Positions 36,158 through 47,793 are shown, numbered from the stretch's first letter. The stretch: 64,000 nt of DNA from Oxytricha trifallax (GCA_000711775.1 ARYC01017498.1:20377-84376); one strand, 5' to 3'. The notes: generated from the letters alone by a model not told the origin. Numbers and translations are program-made.

Positions 36158-37635
36158 TCATTAGAATTTATAATAATTGTTAATTAAATTTTAATAGTAT
36201 TTTTATTTTTAATTTTTAGATTTGAACATATACACTAATAACTCTAAAATGTTTTGACTCATAACTATTGAAGTGTCTCTTATAGCTCTCATCACTTCTC
36301 CTGATCTTATCATTGTCTTTAAAGTAAGCTAATTATTATACTTCCACATTGTCAATCTGCTTATAGATGCTTCCATGCCTGATTCATATATACAACCTCT
36401 TATTATTGCTGTTTCCTAGGTTATCATGTTATTATTTATCTATATTTTAATTTATTAGTAAAAGTCAGGTCCCAATACACACTCATTGAAATTTTAGGAT
36501 TCTAGGCATAACTCTAATAATATTATGCCATAAGAATAATAGTCTCTCTATAAATTATTTCTCTCAAGTATCGAAGATTTTTGGTGACAATAAAAATTTG
36601 TTGGGTCTTCCCCTCCTTTGTGCTTTCATTGATAAAAATTTGCATACTCAAATCCTTTTAATTATATCAGCTTCAAGTCTCTTGTTCTTAGAATGTTATT
36701 TGTGTTTAAATTATCATGTATAAATCCAATTTCGTGAAGTTCTGTTATAGCTTTTAATAACTTTTTGAGATGAACTTTTTGTTCTGGTGATACTATATTG
36801 TCAGCTGAAAAGTCTTTAAAAGTAAATTGTAGCCTCTCTAATTCAAAAGCTAATTGAGTGTCTGAATGTGCTAATCTCTAAATTTGTTTTAAAATTCCCA
36901 ACTGGTCTATACAACACCTACATGTATTTATCAAATTGAAACTAATTATAGTGATTATTCGTTTGAAATTGAAATGGGAATATTACTGGTAACTTAAGCT
37001 CTTGATACTTCTCAAAAATTTAATTTATTTATTAGCATTTGATTGTTTTATCTAAATAACCAACCTGAATCCAGTAACTTATAAGTTTATAATCCAATGG
37101 ATTAAAAGGGATTTGTGATTGAATTTAATCTGCTGCTTCTTGACGAGTTTTCATTAAATGAGACTCTTTAATATCTTGCCAATAAATTTTATTTATTAAT
37201 TTTTTCAATTTATCTCTTTGAGAATCTTGTAATCTGTTTTCTTATTTATAAGTCATATATTTTATCCTATCTAAGCCTTTTTACTCCCATTCTTCAAAAC
37301 TGTGAGATTTTCCAGCGAAATGTTTATGCAGTTAATATAAAGATGTTGAAGTATTGCTACAAAGTGGGCATGGATAATTATTTTTTGCTTTTTTAGCCTA
37401 GTGAATTGCTTTTATCTTTTATGAACATTGTAATTATGTTCAGACAATTTTTAGATGTAGTAAAGGGCTCTGATATACATCCTTCAATATGACAATTGTA
37501 AAATTTTGTTTACTTTTTATCATTTGAAATTTATGATAAATCCTAGAATTCTATGTTTGAAAGTTACGAATTGCAGCAATATTCATCCTACTATTAACTA
37601 AGTTTTAGGCTTGTCATCCTAATCACACATGACAT
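36158..37635 (-). pseudogene. Zinc finger-pseudokinase fusion (TBE 57-kDa class)
   Basis: The minus-strand product has a C2H2 finger YPCPLCSNTSTSLYQLHKH (about 37330-37390) and an earlier degenerate finger around CHIEGC. The kinase-like part is recognisable by ..KAITELHEIGFIHDNLNTNN (about 36695-36755) and RDYYSYGIILLELC (subdomain IX, about 36510-36550). HRDxKxxN is replaced by HDNLNTNN, so the catalytic Asp position is Asn, and no DFG equivalent is visible. Even if expressed this would be a pseudokinase. There are frame changes in the finger region and near 36880, and a TGA after NFYQ near 36625, so the copy is also broken. The stop is TGA at 36158-36160. Confidence 0.75.
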
Positions 37636-38084
37636 TTTAATTTCCTTAATTGATAAATTAAATTGAGGTTGAATTAGAATTCAAAGATTTCTTTGGTCTT
37701 CCTCTTTTCTTCTCCTGATTTGAATTTGAAATTTAATATTCCTTTATTACTTTTATTCTCTTAAGTTTAGTTCAGTTATATTATTTAGTTTTTAATTAAC
37801 GCCATTATATTTTTTAAAAATAAATTCTAATAATGAAGTCTAAAAAATATACTTCAAATATTTTTATTACAATTTTAAATTCAAATATTCGTTAATTATT
37901 GATAAAATAGATAAAAATAGGAAATTTGAGAAATATAAATAAATCAAATATATATTAGTAATCTTAACTGCCACTAAAGACAAAAGGCATTAAACAATTT
38001 TGATTCAGTTTACTCGCCGTTATGTTTATAAGTGCCCAGGTTACTAGTATTACCGGTTAGTGTTACTGTGATTTGCGGAAAAAA

Positions 38085-38285
38085 GACATTTGACACATTT
38101 GGCAGAGGAAATTATAAGATCTCCCGTGTATTATAGAGGATTTGGCGGATTTGGCACATTTGGCAGGAGATTTAGAGAGAAATCAGTTTTGAGATTTAAT
38201 TGATTAATGTTAATAATAAAAGATTAATTTAATATATTATTTAATTAAAAACTAAAATTTAGCACATTTGGCGCATTTGACACCA
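38085..38285. repeat. Iteron-like repeats in left TIR of SF3 element 2
   Basis: The nonamer theme (C/G)ATTTGGCA/G recurs at least seven times: CATTTGACA, CATTTGGCA (38087-38105), GATTTGGCG, GATTTGGCA, CATTTGGCA (38139-38165), CATTTGGCG, CATTTGACA (38264-38282). The right TIR carries the complementary set at about 39840-40030. The pattern resembles initiator-binding iterons next to a Rep gene; binding is inferred. Confidence 0.65.
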
Positions 38286-38409
38286 GTCAAATAGGGCAAA
38301 GATGTGTATTACGAATTAATTGCTTTGAAATTAGACAAATATATGTATTTATTATTAATGCTTTAAACTTAAAGATATATAATGGCAAGGAATCTGCGAA
38401 AGTATTTAA

Positions 38410-39759
38410 TCATTAGCTTTCCAGATTATCTTTGATTGAGCTCACTTCTTGACTTTTAGCCTCCTCTATCGAATCGACAGTTGTCTGCATCTCTTCCTCC
38501 TCCAGTCGCTTCATGAAGTATTTAGCCAAGTCTATCTTATTGAAAGGAATCTTCTTCTTTGCTTGCCTCTGCACATCACTCAGGTCCACCAAATGGCATC
38601 TTGTCTCAAACGCCTCTTAATCGATCTTCTTAAGCTTCTTTAGCGGCATTTGATTCGTTGTGATAACTACGACTGTATTCACGTATTCTAATGCTACCTC
38701 GCCATACTTTTCCTCAGTGGAGTACCCCTACCCTCTAAGAGCCTCTTCATTTTGGCCACCCGATCGCTTCTAAAAAAGTGTTTGTCATTCATTTCATCCA
38801 TTAGCACGATCTGAGGCTAGAAATTGATAGGCACAACTTAGAGCTTGAAATGTGACTGACCTTCCTGCAGAAAATCACACACAAAAATCTATTGGAGCAT
38901 CTTCACTATCGTCGTTTTACCGGTATCTGCACTGCCAAGCCACACGCAGCACTTCTTAGCGTCATCTTTCGCAATAATTACTTTGTATAGAGCATCCAGA
39001 GCCTATGCATATCCCCACTCTTCAAACTTAAGGATATCAATTGGTTCTCTGTTATCGTAAGCTGGCTGACTTCTAAGAATGAACTTCTGGAGAGATTCTA
39101 TAATAGGTATTGCTTTTTTCTTAATTAATCCTGTCCCTCTCATGATCTTTGAAAGTGACCGAAGCTTTGATTCATTTTCAGAAATCAACACTAGATCATT
39201 TGGGCTGTCCCAGTGGCGCTTCACATATTCAGTTAAATCTTGAATCTCTCCATTTTAGACTAGCTAGTGAATTCAACTAACATTTCTGACTTAGTTTTGC
39301 TAGATTGTAATGATGAGGAAGATCGTCTTGACCGAGAGCTTAATCTTTCCTAAAGCGCAGTAAAGTTTTTGATGTCTCCAGCAATCAGAATAACGTTGGG
39401 TGTCTATTGCAAAATATCCTCAATGCTCTTTTCAACGATTGTATTGATCTTTATTCCGAGCTTGCCCAATACTTGGTGCCTTTGCTTGTCGCCTATTTGA
39501 AATGACTTCTATGTAGTCCAACAGTGAGAGGATAGCACTCTATTTCTAAGTATGTCTTTTAAGTATCAGTATTCTGGTAAACGCTGACATGCTGAATTCG
39601 TTTGTTGATCTGTTTGAGCTCGTGAATAATAGTCGCAGAATTCTCAACGCCATACGGGTAATCTACTTCGTAAAGATGAATTAGTCGGTAGTTCTTGTTT
39701 AGTATAAGTGATTCTTATTGCTGATAGCTATCAACAAGATAAGTGCATCCATTCTCCAT
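38410..39759 (-). CDS. Rep-like superfamily-3 helicase, with frame breaks
   Basis: The span from ATG 39759 to TGA 38410-38412 is 1350 bases. The helicase core reads CCVWLGSADTGKTTIVKML (Walker A, about 38900-38950), PQIVLMDEMND (Walker B with intact Asp-Glu, about 38785-38820) and TVVVITTNQMP (motif C, about 38650-38680). This is the SF3 pattern of Rep-type initiators. The N-terminal region (IQHVSVYQNTDTQKTYLEIE) aligns with copy 1 but shows no clear HUH nickase motifs. Frames change near 39520, 39260 and 38725; the last is at a TAGGGGT run, so some may be sequencing errors. The Lys/Glu-rich tail is intact. Confidence 0.82.
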
Positions 39760-40787
39760 TAATCTTAATATTTAAATTAATTATATTTGTCTAATTTCAA
39801 AGCAATTAATTCATAATACACAACTTTGCCCTAATAGACTGGCGCCAAATGCGCCAAATTTTAGTTTTTAATTAAATAATATATTAAAGTAATCTTTTAT
39901 AATAACATTAATCAATTAAATCTCTAAAACTGATTTCTCTCTAAATCTCCTGCCAAATGTGCCAAATCCGCCAAATCCTCTATAATACACGGGAGATCTT
40001 ATAATTTCCTCTGCCAAATGTGTCAAATGTCTTTTTTCCGCAAATCACAGTAACACTAACCGGTAATACTAGTAACCTGGGCACTTATAAACATAACGGC
40101 GAGTAAACTGAATCAAAATATGTTTAATGCCTTTTGTCTTTAGTGGCAGTTAAGATTACTAATATATATTTGATTTATTTATATTTCTCAAATTTCCTAT
40201 TTTTATCTATTTTATCAATATTCAGGATTAAAATAATAAACTATTATTAAAATTATTCAATATTCTCATTAATTAATCAGTTAAAAGTAATATAAAAATT
40301 AAAAAAATTTAACTATCGTTAATTATAAAATGATATCAATAAATGTAATTGTTTGTATAATTTAAGTTACTAGCATAATATACTATTTTAAGTATCTTTT
40401 TTAATATAAAAATATTATATTTAGAAGGTCTACAAAGTATAAAAATTAAACTTAATTTTATATAAAATGAACTCCTATTTTATAAATAATTAAAAATGGA
40501 ATAATTGCACTAAAAGCGGAGGTTTGATCAAAAAGAAGTTTATATAGTAGCTCCAGATTAGCTTTCAAATAGATTTAAATCCAAAGCTGATCTCTACAAC
40601 TACCTCACATTCTCAAGTAATTTACAACTTCTTTTATATGTTTAGTTGGTTTATTTTTACCAAACATTAGTAATACCAGAGTTGACTTTTTAAGGCAGGT
40701 AGTCAATGGCCAGAAGAGAGCTCTAAAAAGGGACCAAGTCAAATAAATAAATGTCCCTAAATATTAAGAACTTTTTAGATCAATCTT

Positions 40788-41336
40788 ATGCCTATGATGG
40801 AAGACGATAAAGAATTTCTCATATATTTGCCTGACATTGAAGAAAAAAAGAATAAATCTAAAACTGAAAGAGATTACTTTTTCGGCGTAATGGCAACTTT
40901 GAGAGAAGATAAGTTAAAAGAACTTATAAATCACTGTTTGAGTTAAAAACATGGTACGGCAGCTGAGAACACACATAAAAAGACAATCTTGGTAACTCAT
41001 GAATGGGCAGAACTTCTAAGATACTAGCCTTTTATTTATAGTAAAATAATATTATTACAAACCAATAAATTTAGAGAAGAAAGGGAGATCCCTCTATCTA
41101 CTACAAGAGAGAATCCTCCTTACTAATAAAAATAAAGTAGGTTAGAAGGAGATGCAATGAGAATTCAGATAGAGATTCATTCATTAAGAAAAATAATAAA
41201 AATAAACTAATCAGCAGTTCAAGTGGAAATGCGAGAGCCAGAAGAAGAGGTTAAGTAGAGTGAAAATGAAAACCACAACTCTCAATTGAGCATGTCAAAT
41301 TCATCCAATTTTAAGTTGAATATTTTACTACTATGA
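40788..41336 (+). CDS. TBE 'p22'-like protein, apparently intact
   Basis: ATG 40788 to TGA 41334-41336 gives 182 residues (about 21-22 kDa), open throughout with TAA/TAG as Gln. The family signature is clear: RDYFFGVMATLRED at about residues 35-48 and a ..LLRYQPFIYSK block about 50 residues later. The C-terminal third is polar and low-complexity (EPEEEVKQSENEN..). It is the best-preserved member of the family in this window and lies tail to tail with the element C transposase, as in A and B. No known fold or activity is recognisable by eye. Confidence 0.8.
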
Positions 41337-41411
41337 TTAACATACTGCCAGATATTAATAACTTTATACCTTTTTAAGCAATATTTTTGTCATGAATATT
41401 TTGTATCTTTG

Positions 41412-42348
41412 TCAATGTCTAAGTTATCTGGTGTAATGCTAATTATTCCTATTATTTTATATAAGATCTTCAAATATTTGCTTCTTATATTCTAACTTCC
41501 ATGGTGCCCATAAATTCTCGATTGAATTTAAGGCTGGAGAACATGGTATATTATAGATTTATTTTATACCATTATCTTCACAAAATTATATAACTTCCTT
41601 TGAATGATGAAGCATTATTTTATCCAAAAATATAGCGTATTAGCAATCTTCTTATACGAGTTATAGATCTTTTAAGAAAAGTAAAAAATCTGGCTTTTTC
41701 ACAGATTAAGGGAAAATTTAGTAATTTTTCTAATCCTTCCTCAGCAGAGATACCTACGATAACTGAATAGTTTTTAATCAAATATCTCTTGTCTTATATC
41801 TCATATCTTTAGTTCGTTTTTCTCCAGGACTTCGATTTAATTGTTTTTCAAGTAAATAATACTTCATCAACAAAAATAATCTTAATCGATTACTCGAGCA
41901 AGTAAGTTACTCTTTTCATAAGCTCCTAAATTTATATAACTAAATCAAATTATTCATGCTTATATATTTTTGGGCATAGATATTTTGATTTATACTTAAT
42001 TCCGTGCTTTCTATACATTTTATAAAGATAAGACTTAGAGATTTTTGTTTCAGGATACTTGGGATGAAAAAGTTTAGCTCTATCTAAAATAGAGTATTTG
42101 CTCCATTTATTAATAGTATTTTAAGCTAGTAAATAATCCAATTACTATTGCGAAAGCATTTTCTTCATTTACTTATTTACATTCATAATTGAGGAAACTT
42201 AAGACTCAACTTTATCAATTATCTTTTTGATTTTATATCTTGATAATTTTGTAAAATTTGATATTTGATGTATACTGATTAAAAACTTTTTATCACATTT
42301 TAAATTCTAATAACCATATCTTAAATAATATATGAATCACTCATCGAT
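41412..42348 (-). pseudogene. IS630/Tc1-type transposase of element C
   Basis: The minus-strand frame is continuous apart from two in-frame TGA codons, one near the N-terminus (DE*FIYYLRYG, about 42340) and one just after the first catalytic block (IIFVDEVLFT*, about 41855). Seen in order are an N-terminal helical region, a helix-turn-helix-like part, the first Asp (VDE, about 41870), the second Asp in IFLDKIMLHHSK (about 41610-41640) and the Glu in CSPALNSIENLWAPWK (about 41510-41550). The gene ends in TGA at 41412-41414. The DDE triad is present, so only the two TGAs disable it. Both TGAs could derive from sense codons by single transitions. Confidence 0.85.
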
Positions 42349-42699
42349 ATAATTGCGATGGGAAATAGAATTGAGTATACATATTTTTTATATTTTTATT
42401 TTTAAAATTGACTCATAATTATTCACACTGGCCATCGATAATTATTTTACGAGCTAAGTCTAAAATATTTTTTCTACTTAGCTCGTAGATTTAATTTGAA
42501 TTAATTAATTTTGCAAAATCAAATATCTGAAAAGAGAGATTAAAGTTTTAAAGGAAGAGCTCGAAGATAATTGGTATTTAAGTATAGCTGAGATCAAGAA
42601 TGCTGGTGCTATAGTTAGCCAAGATACTTGCTATAATAATTGGAACGATTGACTTGAAGATCAACTTTGGTTTCAAAAAACCAGAAAAGCAATGCAAAT

Positions 42700-44913
42700 A
42701 GAGTAATTTGCTAGCTGTATTTGCTAGACTATACAGCCTAAACACCGTCAACATTCAGGCCTACAACCGTAGTATAGTAGAATACTTTAAATCATTTATA
42801 AACAAAGGATTATATACGCTAATCAACTTTTCAAGATAATATTTAATAATATATCTATTTTTAATAATAATAAAAGTGATTGTCAAACTATACTCAATTA
42901 TCTATATATATTTTGAATATTTGGAAATTTTAAGTAATTTTCCTAACTTTTATTTTTTAGATTCACTTTTTTCTTTTTTACTTTTTATTTAATACAAATT
43001 ATTTTTTTTTAAATTATACCATCATTTAATTTTTATTTTTAATACTATTTCAATATTGTGCATTTTTTTATAATGAGATATTATATTTCTTTTTATATAA
43101 TTTTAAAACAGATAGTATATTTAAATCTTTTGTATATATATATTATTTTTCTCATAATCTTCATTTATTAAAAATCTCTTTATCTTTTTATATGAATTAT
43201 TCATTTACAATTTGTAATATATATCGACTAAGTTAATGTCTTAATTGAATTTTTTGAATAATAAATTTTATCATAAGACAAATTATACAAATATTTTACA
43301 ATTTATCTAAAATATTTATCAATATTTATTTATATCAGGATTAATTAAAATATTTTTAATTTTATAATTTTATAATATCAATTTAATTAAAATTATAAAA
43401 TTTAAGTCACATTCTTTTATAAATTATATTTAACATTTTATAATAATTTTACTCTACTATAAATAATTATATTGATTTTTTGTAAGTTAAGATATTAATG
43501 TTTTAAAGGGTTATCTGATAAGCTAATTATGGCTTTGATAAGTAACTTTTTGACTCTATTATAATATTGAGATCAATTCATTTACTAAATCGCATCAATT
43601 ATATAGTTATTTAACCAGGTTTTTACATAAAAATAACTTACTAAACTTTTTTTATTATTATTCATTATTATTTTTCTTAGATTATTGTATTATTAGTTAA
43701 TTATGATGATTTTTTAAACTTATAATACTCTCCTCTCTTTATTAAATTGCATAGTTTTAAGAATAATTATCATAAAGTTAAGTATATAAAATATGAATAT
43801 ATAAAGTATGTAATAATCTTCAGATTATTAATAAACACTTAGTTCTTTTGAATTATACTCAATTTTCTAACGATAAACTTAAAACATAATTAAAAAAGCT
43901 AAAACTAATTAAAAAACAATGTCAATCTAGGTTAGATAAGATTTATCAAGAGTTGTTTTAGGTGTTAAACAATAAGTATTTAGATTAAGAGCTCTATAAA
44001 AATCTTATTGCAAATAATTTTTCATATATTATTTATAAAACTTAATGTAATATTTTTTTATATACTCATGGAATATCAAAATTTTTAGAAGAAATTTCAA
44101 AAATATTATTTAAATCTATAAATATTTTCAGAATTAATGAATGGTAAGAAATTACATATAACTTGCTCAAAGGAATTAATTGCTAAAATAATGTAAAAGA
44201 GACCAAACTCGTAAAGATGCAATAAATACCTCATTACTTGTCTAGGAAACAAATAGTATTTTTTTCTCCAAGAATAATTATAATATGTAATTTTTAAATA
44301 ACGTATCTGTGTGATATTTCTCTCAATCATACACATATATTGTATTCATAATAATTAATTATTATTTTATAACATTCAAACCATGAAATTGGATAGAATA
44401 TAAAAGTTTCTCAATCTTTAATTAAACAAAGAAGTTCAACTTTTCCAAGTATTTAAAGTACATTAATAGATTAAAGTAATACTGTCTTTTTAACACATTT
44501 ATTAGTTTGAGAGAATGAACATCACTAACGGTGTTTATGATATAGCATAATATATTTATATTGAAATTCAAACCACTGATGATAATTGTTTGCACTTCCA
44601 TCATAAATATGCGATTGAAGTCAATCTTTTACTGCAATAATCTATTAAACAACATATAGGCTGTTTTTGTTTAGATTATGCTTTTCTCTTTTAGATATTG
44701 AGCAGGTAAATATTCTATATACCTGAGTCGATTCCACAAACAGTAATAATACTAAGTCAACAAAGATAGAGTAAATATATATTTTGGAAACAGTTTTGGA
44801 GTTTAAATATTTAAAACTCACTTATATAATATCAAATTATAATATGATAATCATAATTTTTAATATGTAATATATAATAATTTAATAACTCTATTATATA
44901 AGCTAACACTTTA
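42700..44913. other. Very AT-rich stretch, no gene assigned
   Basis: No recognisable gene or repeat is seen. Minus-strand frames at 44106-44336 and 44422-44604 have A/T-driven composition (Ile, Asn, Tyr, Leu) and are not supported. I found no TIR for the gene set D in the last 200 bases. Confidence 0.4.
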
Positions 44914-45936
44914 ATGGAAAACTACCCTAATATCTAAATTAATGAAAGTATAAGAAGGTATATCCTACTGTTACGTTTCGGGACCATGCATCTTAAGAAT
45001 TAGCCTGAATTGTTTCATACTATCAAAGATATTGCTAAAATTCTAAAAGTTTCCATATAAAAAGTAAGAAAGGCATGCTCTCTGGAGGAGGAGGTGCCAT
45101 GCTCTTAAGCAGGATAAAAATATAATAATAAAAAATAGCTACAATAACAACACAAAGATTATATAGCAAGTGAAAAGACTCTTATAAAATAAAAAGGGTA
45201 CTCACTACAAACGAGAGCCATGCTCTTCCATAGGAAGTTCCCTAATTTGAAAGTAACAACTTCCTAAATTTATTACATCTACAAAAAATAGCAAATAAAA
45301 TATAAAGTCATGAGAAGCTGCTATAAGATGAACTCCTAAAAATATAAAAAGCTGTTATCATAGAGAAAATAGTAGTTTTCTTCACTTCTCTCTATTGTAT
45401 CACTAGGTATAAAAATAATTTACATCTATAAAGTTATTTTCAAGCCATACTAGGTAGACTAACTTTCATGGGCGAGATCATATTAAAATTAACAACTCAG
45501 TAAAATAGGTTTAAAACTGAAAACTTTTGCTGCTATAGTGTCTTTAAGTAGAGAAAAAGGGCTTGAAGGTTACTTGATAAAATACAAATCGATTAATAAG
45601 GAAGATACTTCACAATTTATTGATTACCTATAAATGCAGAATAAACAATAAACAATCACAATATTTTGGGATAATTTACGAAGCCACCATAGTAAGGTGG
45701 TGTAAGAAAAGGTTTAGTCATACAACTGGAACTGCTTATATAATGCACCATACTCGCCTGAGTTCCACTGCATAGAGGAGGTATTCTCTCAAATAAAACA
45801 TTTTTATAAGCAGTAGGTGATAGCAAGTGACTTTAAGTTGAGCGAGACCTAGCATGGACAAGTTATAAAAATGCAATTGAGAGTATAGAAGTGGAGAATA
45901 TTTAAAGAATTATAGATAGACACTTAGACAAAATGA
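44914..45936 (+). CDS. IS630/Tc1-type transposase, open but lacking the first catalytic Asp
   Basis: ATG 44914 to TGA 45934-45936 gives 340 residues (about 40 kDa, the TBE 42-kDa class), with no frame break. The start was placed upstream of ATG 44986 because SIRRYILLLRFG aligns with YLRYG/KLRYG of the homologues. A helix-turn-helix follows (FHTIKDIAKILKVSIQK). The second catalytic Asp is in TIFWDNLRSHHSKVV (about 45665) and the Glu in YSPEFHCIEEVFSQIKHF (about 45750-45800). At the first site the homologues have DExxF; here it reads YKVIF, so Asp and Glu are replaced by Tyr and Lys. The enzyme should be catalytically dead unless another residue substitutes. Confidence 0.85.
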
Positions 45937-46108
45937 AGAACTACATAAATTTATAAAAACCAAACAAAACGTTGAGCTATAAGAACTTGTGAAATTTCGT
46001 TCATTCCATAGAACTGCCTTCTAGCACCCTCTCATTTGGAGGATTCCTGAATCATGGCTATGTCTGCCAGCTACCCGCCTTCTGCCCTCCTCTTACTGTA
46101 TATAGTCT

Positions 46109-46748
46109 TCAAACGATGCAGAGATTTGATGATACTCTCTTTTCTTTATTATGAGAGCGGGGCTTAGATTTAAGCTTAAGCATAGCAAGAGCTTTCCCCT
46201 TTGATTCTATATTATATAAATTTATATAAAACACTTACTTGAAAAAAATGGCTCTCCTTGTAGCTGTCTATACACATCATCCTTTATAAGTATTCTTTCT
46301 TTTTCTTCTTCTAGGGTATCACTTAAGTTTCTTGTCCTGTTTGCATGCTTTATGAGCGATGACAGATAGTTAGTATGGAGGGTGCCCAAGACCCCATAGA
46401 AGTATTTTCTATCTGACAGCACTTGATAGTCTGGGTAGTAATTCATGAATTTCATAATTTATGGATCCTCCTGAATTTGTTTAAAAATGTTCTTGACTGA
46501 AAGTTCTTCATAATATGGTACGTTCAGCTATACCACCTCTCCAGATTTTAAAAGCTGCTTCTCGCCAGCCAAGAAGTCTTTGATGAACCTCATGGTTACA
46601 TGGTCATCGTTAGGTAAAAAGATCCTCTCTATGAAATTTAATAATAGTATCTTACTGTTGAATCGTAAAAAAATTATCCAGTCATTTTCGACCTAAATTT
46701 ATTTTGAAATTCTCTGATGTCATGAGTATGAACGTCTTGGTTCTCCAT
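46109..46748 (-). CDS. TBE 'p22'-like protein with a 32-nt intron
   Basis: The minus-strand frame contains the family signature DRKYFYGVLGTLHTNYL (about 46370-46420) and GEPFFSSK. At that Lys a GTAAGT...ATAG intron of 32 nt (46207-46238) can be removed, after which the frame continues as KSKGKALAMLKLKSKPRSHN to TGA at 46109-46111. The N-terminal region (IERIFLPNDDHVTMRFIKDF and a VPYYEELSVKNIF block) aligns with element B. The ATG at 46748 is in another frame from the main body, so either a frameshift near 46700 or a different start applies. The gene is convergent with the transposase. Function unknown. Confidence 0.7.
46207..46238 (-). other. 32-nt spliceosomal-type intron in p22-like gene D
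   Basis: The intron begins GTAAGT and ends ATAG on the minus strand. Removing it extends a conserved frame by 32 codons with a basic, protein-like tail. Confidence 0.55.
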
Positions 46749-47793
46749 GTGCTATAAATTAATTTATGATTTAATATTAGTATTAATCGAATCTATAAAC
46801 TTTTCTGTTGTAAATTTTGATTCATGAGTATAAATATTATCACTTAACTGATATTCAGGCTTGAGCTATAGCTAAGCATGCTGGCCAGAATTTATAATTG
46901 GTTTGTATAATATGAAAAAGCTATAATATAATAAGAATACTTTTAATGTAATAATAAACAATGATTTATATTTTAATATAAATGTAATAAATATATAAGT
47001 GCTAACTTCCTCCATTAGCAGCTTTGAAAAAAATGAATTTATATAATTTATATAATTTTCAAATAATTAAGTGTATAAACATCAACTCACTTGACATGAG
47101 GATTTTTTAATCACAGTCTGAACTCTTTCTTATACCTCCTAAGTTTTTACTAAAAATATTTTCCCTCCTAAGTTTTTACTAATTTGTACTATAATTGTAA
47201 AATCAAGAAAATAAGCTGGACCTTAAACAAGGTTATACAACTAAATTTTATTTTTATAAAGATAAGAAAATAATCAGTAATTCTTGATTTTTTTTAAATA
47301 AATTTATACTTTCGTATTAAATATAAATGAGCTTGCTGACTATGGCCTTCTACTATTGTAAAAATACTTGTAGTATTAAGAAGAATTATGTTTTTATTAT
47401 AAGAGTATATACAAGCAAAATGTTAATTATACAATTATTATGAAAAAATAAATACCTAGCTAATGCTTATAATAGGTATAATAATAAATTATTTATGCCC
47501 TATAAAGATATAGTAATATATATTATTGAAGTTTCTTTTTATTATGTTATTTACACTTATTAAGTTATTTCTGATTATATAGTTTAAAAAATATAAAATA
47601 GAAAAATGGTACTAAAGTATAGTCATGAGAAAGGAAAAAACCCTGAAACCCTTTTGAAAAAAGTTATCCTAAGATTTTACTAAAAAAAATGGCTCTCCTA
47701 AGTTTTTACTAAATCCAATATTCAAAATAAAAGCTACTTCAGGAATTTAAAGAGTGAAAGAAGCACTGAGAAGAAAAGTATAATAAAACTAAA
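46749..47793. repeat. Spacer with repeated CTCCTAAGTTTTTACTAA
   Basis: The 18-mer, or a one-base variant, occurs four times in two pairs: 47136-47155 and 47165-47185, then 47668-47683 and 47694-47712, all in the same orientation. They bracket about 480 bp of AT-rich DNA upstream of the zinc finger-methyltransferase gene. No gene is seen in the spacer. The repeats could be protein-binding sites or traces of a duplication. Confidence 0.5.

Larger units (their letters stand above)
37897..40220 (-). mobile_element. SF3-helicase TIR element 2 (2.3 kb), nested in element C
   Basis: Nearly identical inverted repeats of about 440 bp (37897-38343 and 39782-40220) start TATTGATAAAATAG, as in element 1. 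The next 100 bp also resemble element 1 (GGAAATTT.., ACTGCCA..), while the inner TIR halves differ. A single minus-strand SF3 helicase gene lies between. The element interrupts the spacer between the p22-like and zinc-finger genes of element C, so it arrived after C. High identity between its arms suggests a fairly recent insertion. No target duplication was recognised. Confidence 0.88.
35816..42699 (-). mobile_element. TBE-like transposon C (6.9 kb, with nested SF3 element)
   Basis: Inverted repeats of about 300 bp (35816-36118 and 42403-42699) begin TTTGCATTGCTT. They have no telomere-like tip, so this is a divergent lineage. Each TIR contains a hairpin-forming stretch with ACGAGCTAAGT and its complement (36028-36067 and 42452-42492). 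Gene order, read from the right end, is transposase (-), p22-like (+), zinc finger/kinase (-), identical to A and B after inversion. A second SF3 helicase element (37897-40220) sits between the p22-like and zinc-finger genes. Without it, element C would be about 4.6 kb. Confidence 0.88.

Noticed and set aside
36200..42400. CRISPR or other short-repeat arrays
   Set aside because: The iteron-like repeats lack regular unique spacers and the sequence is eukaryotic.
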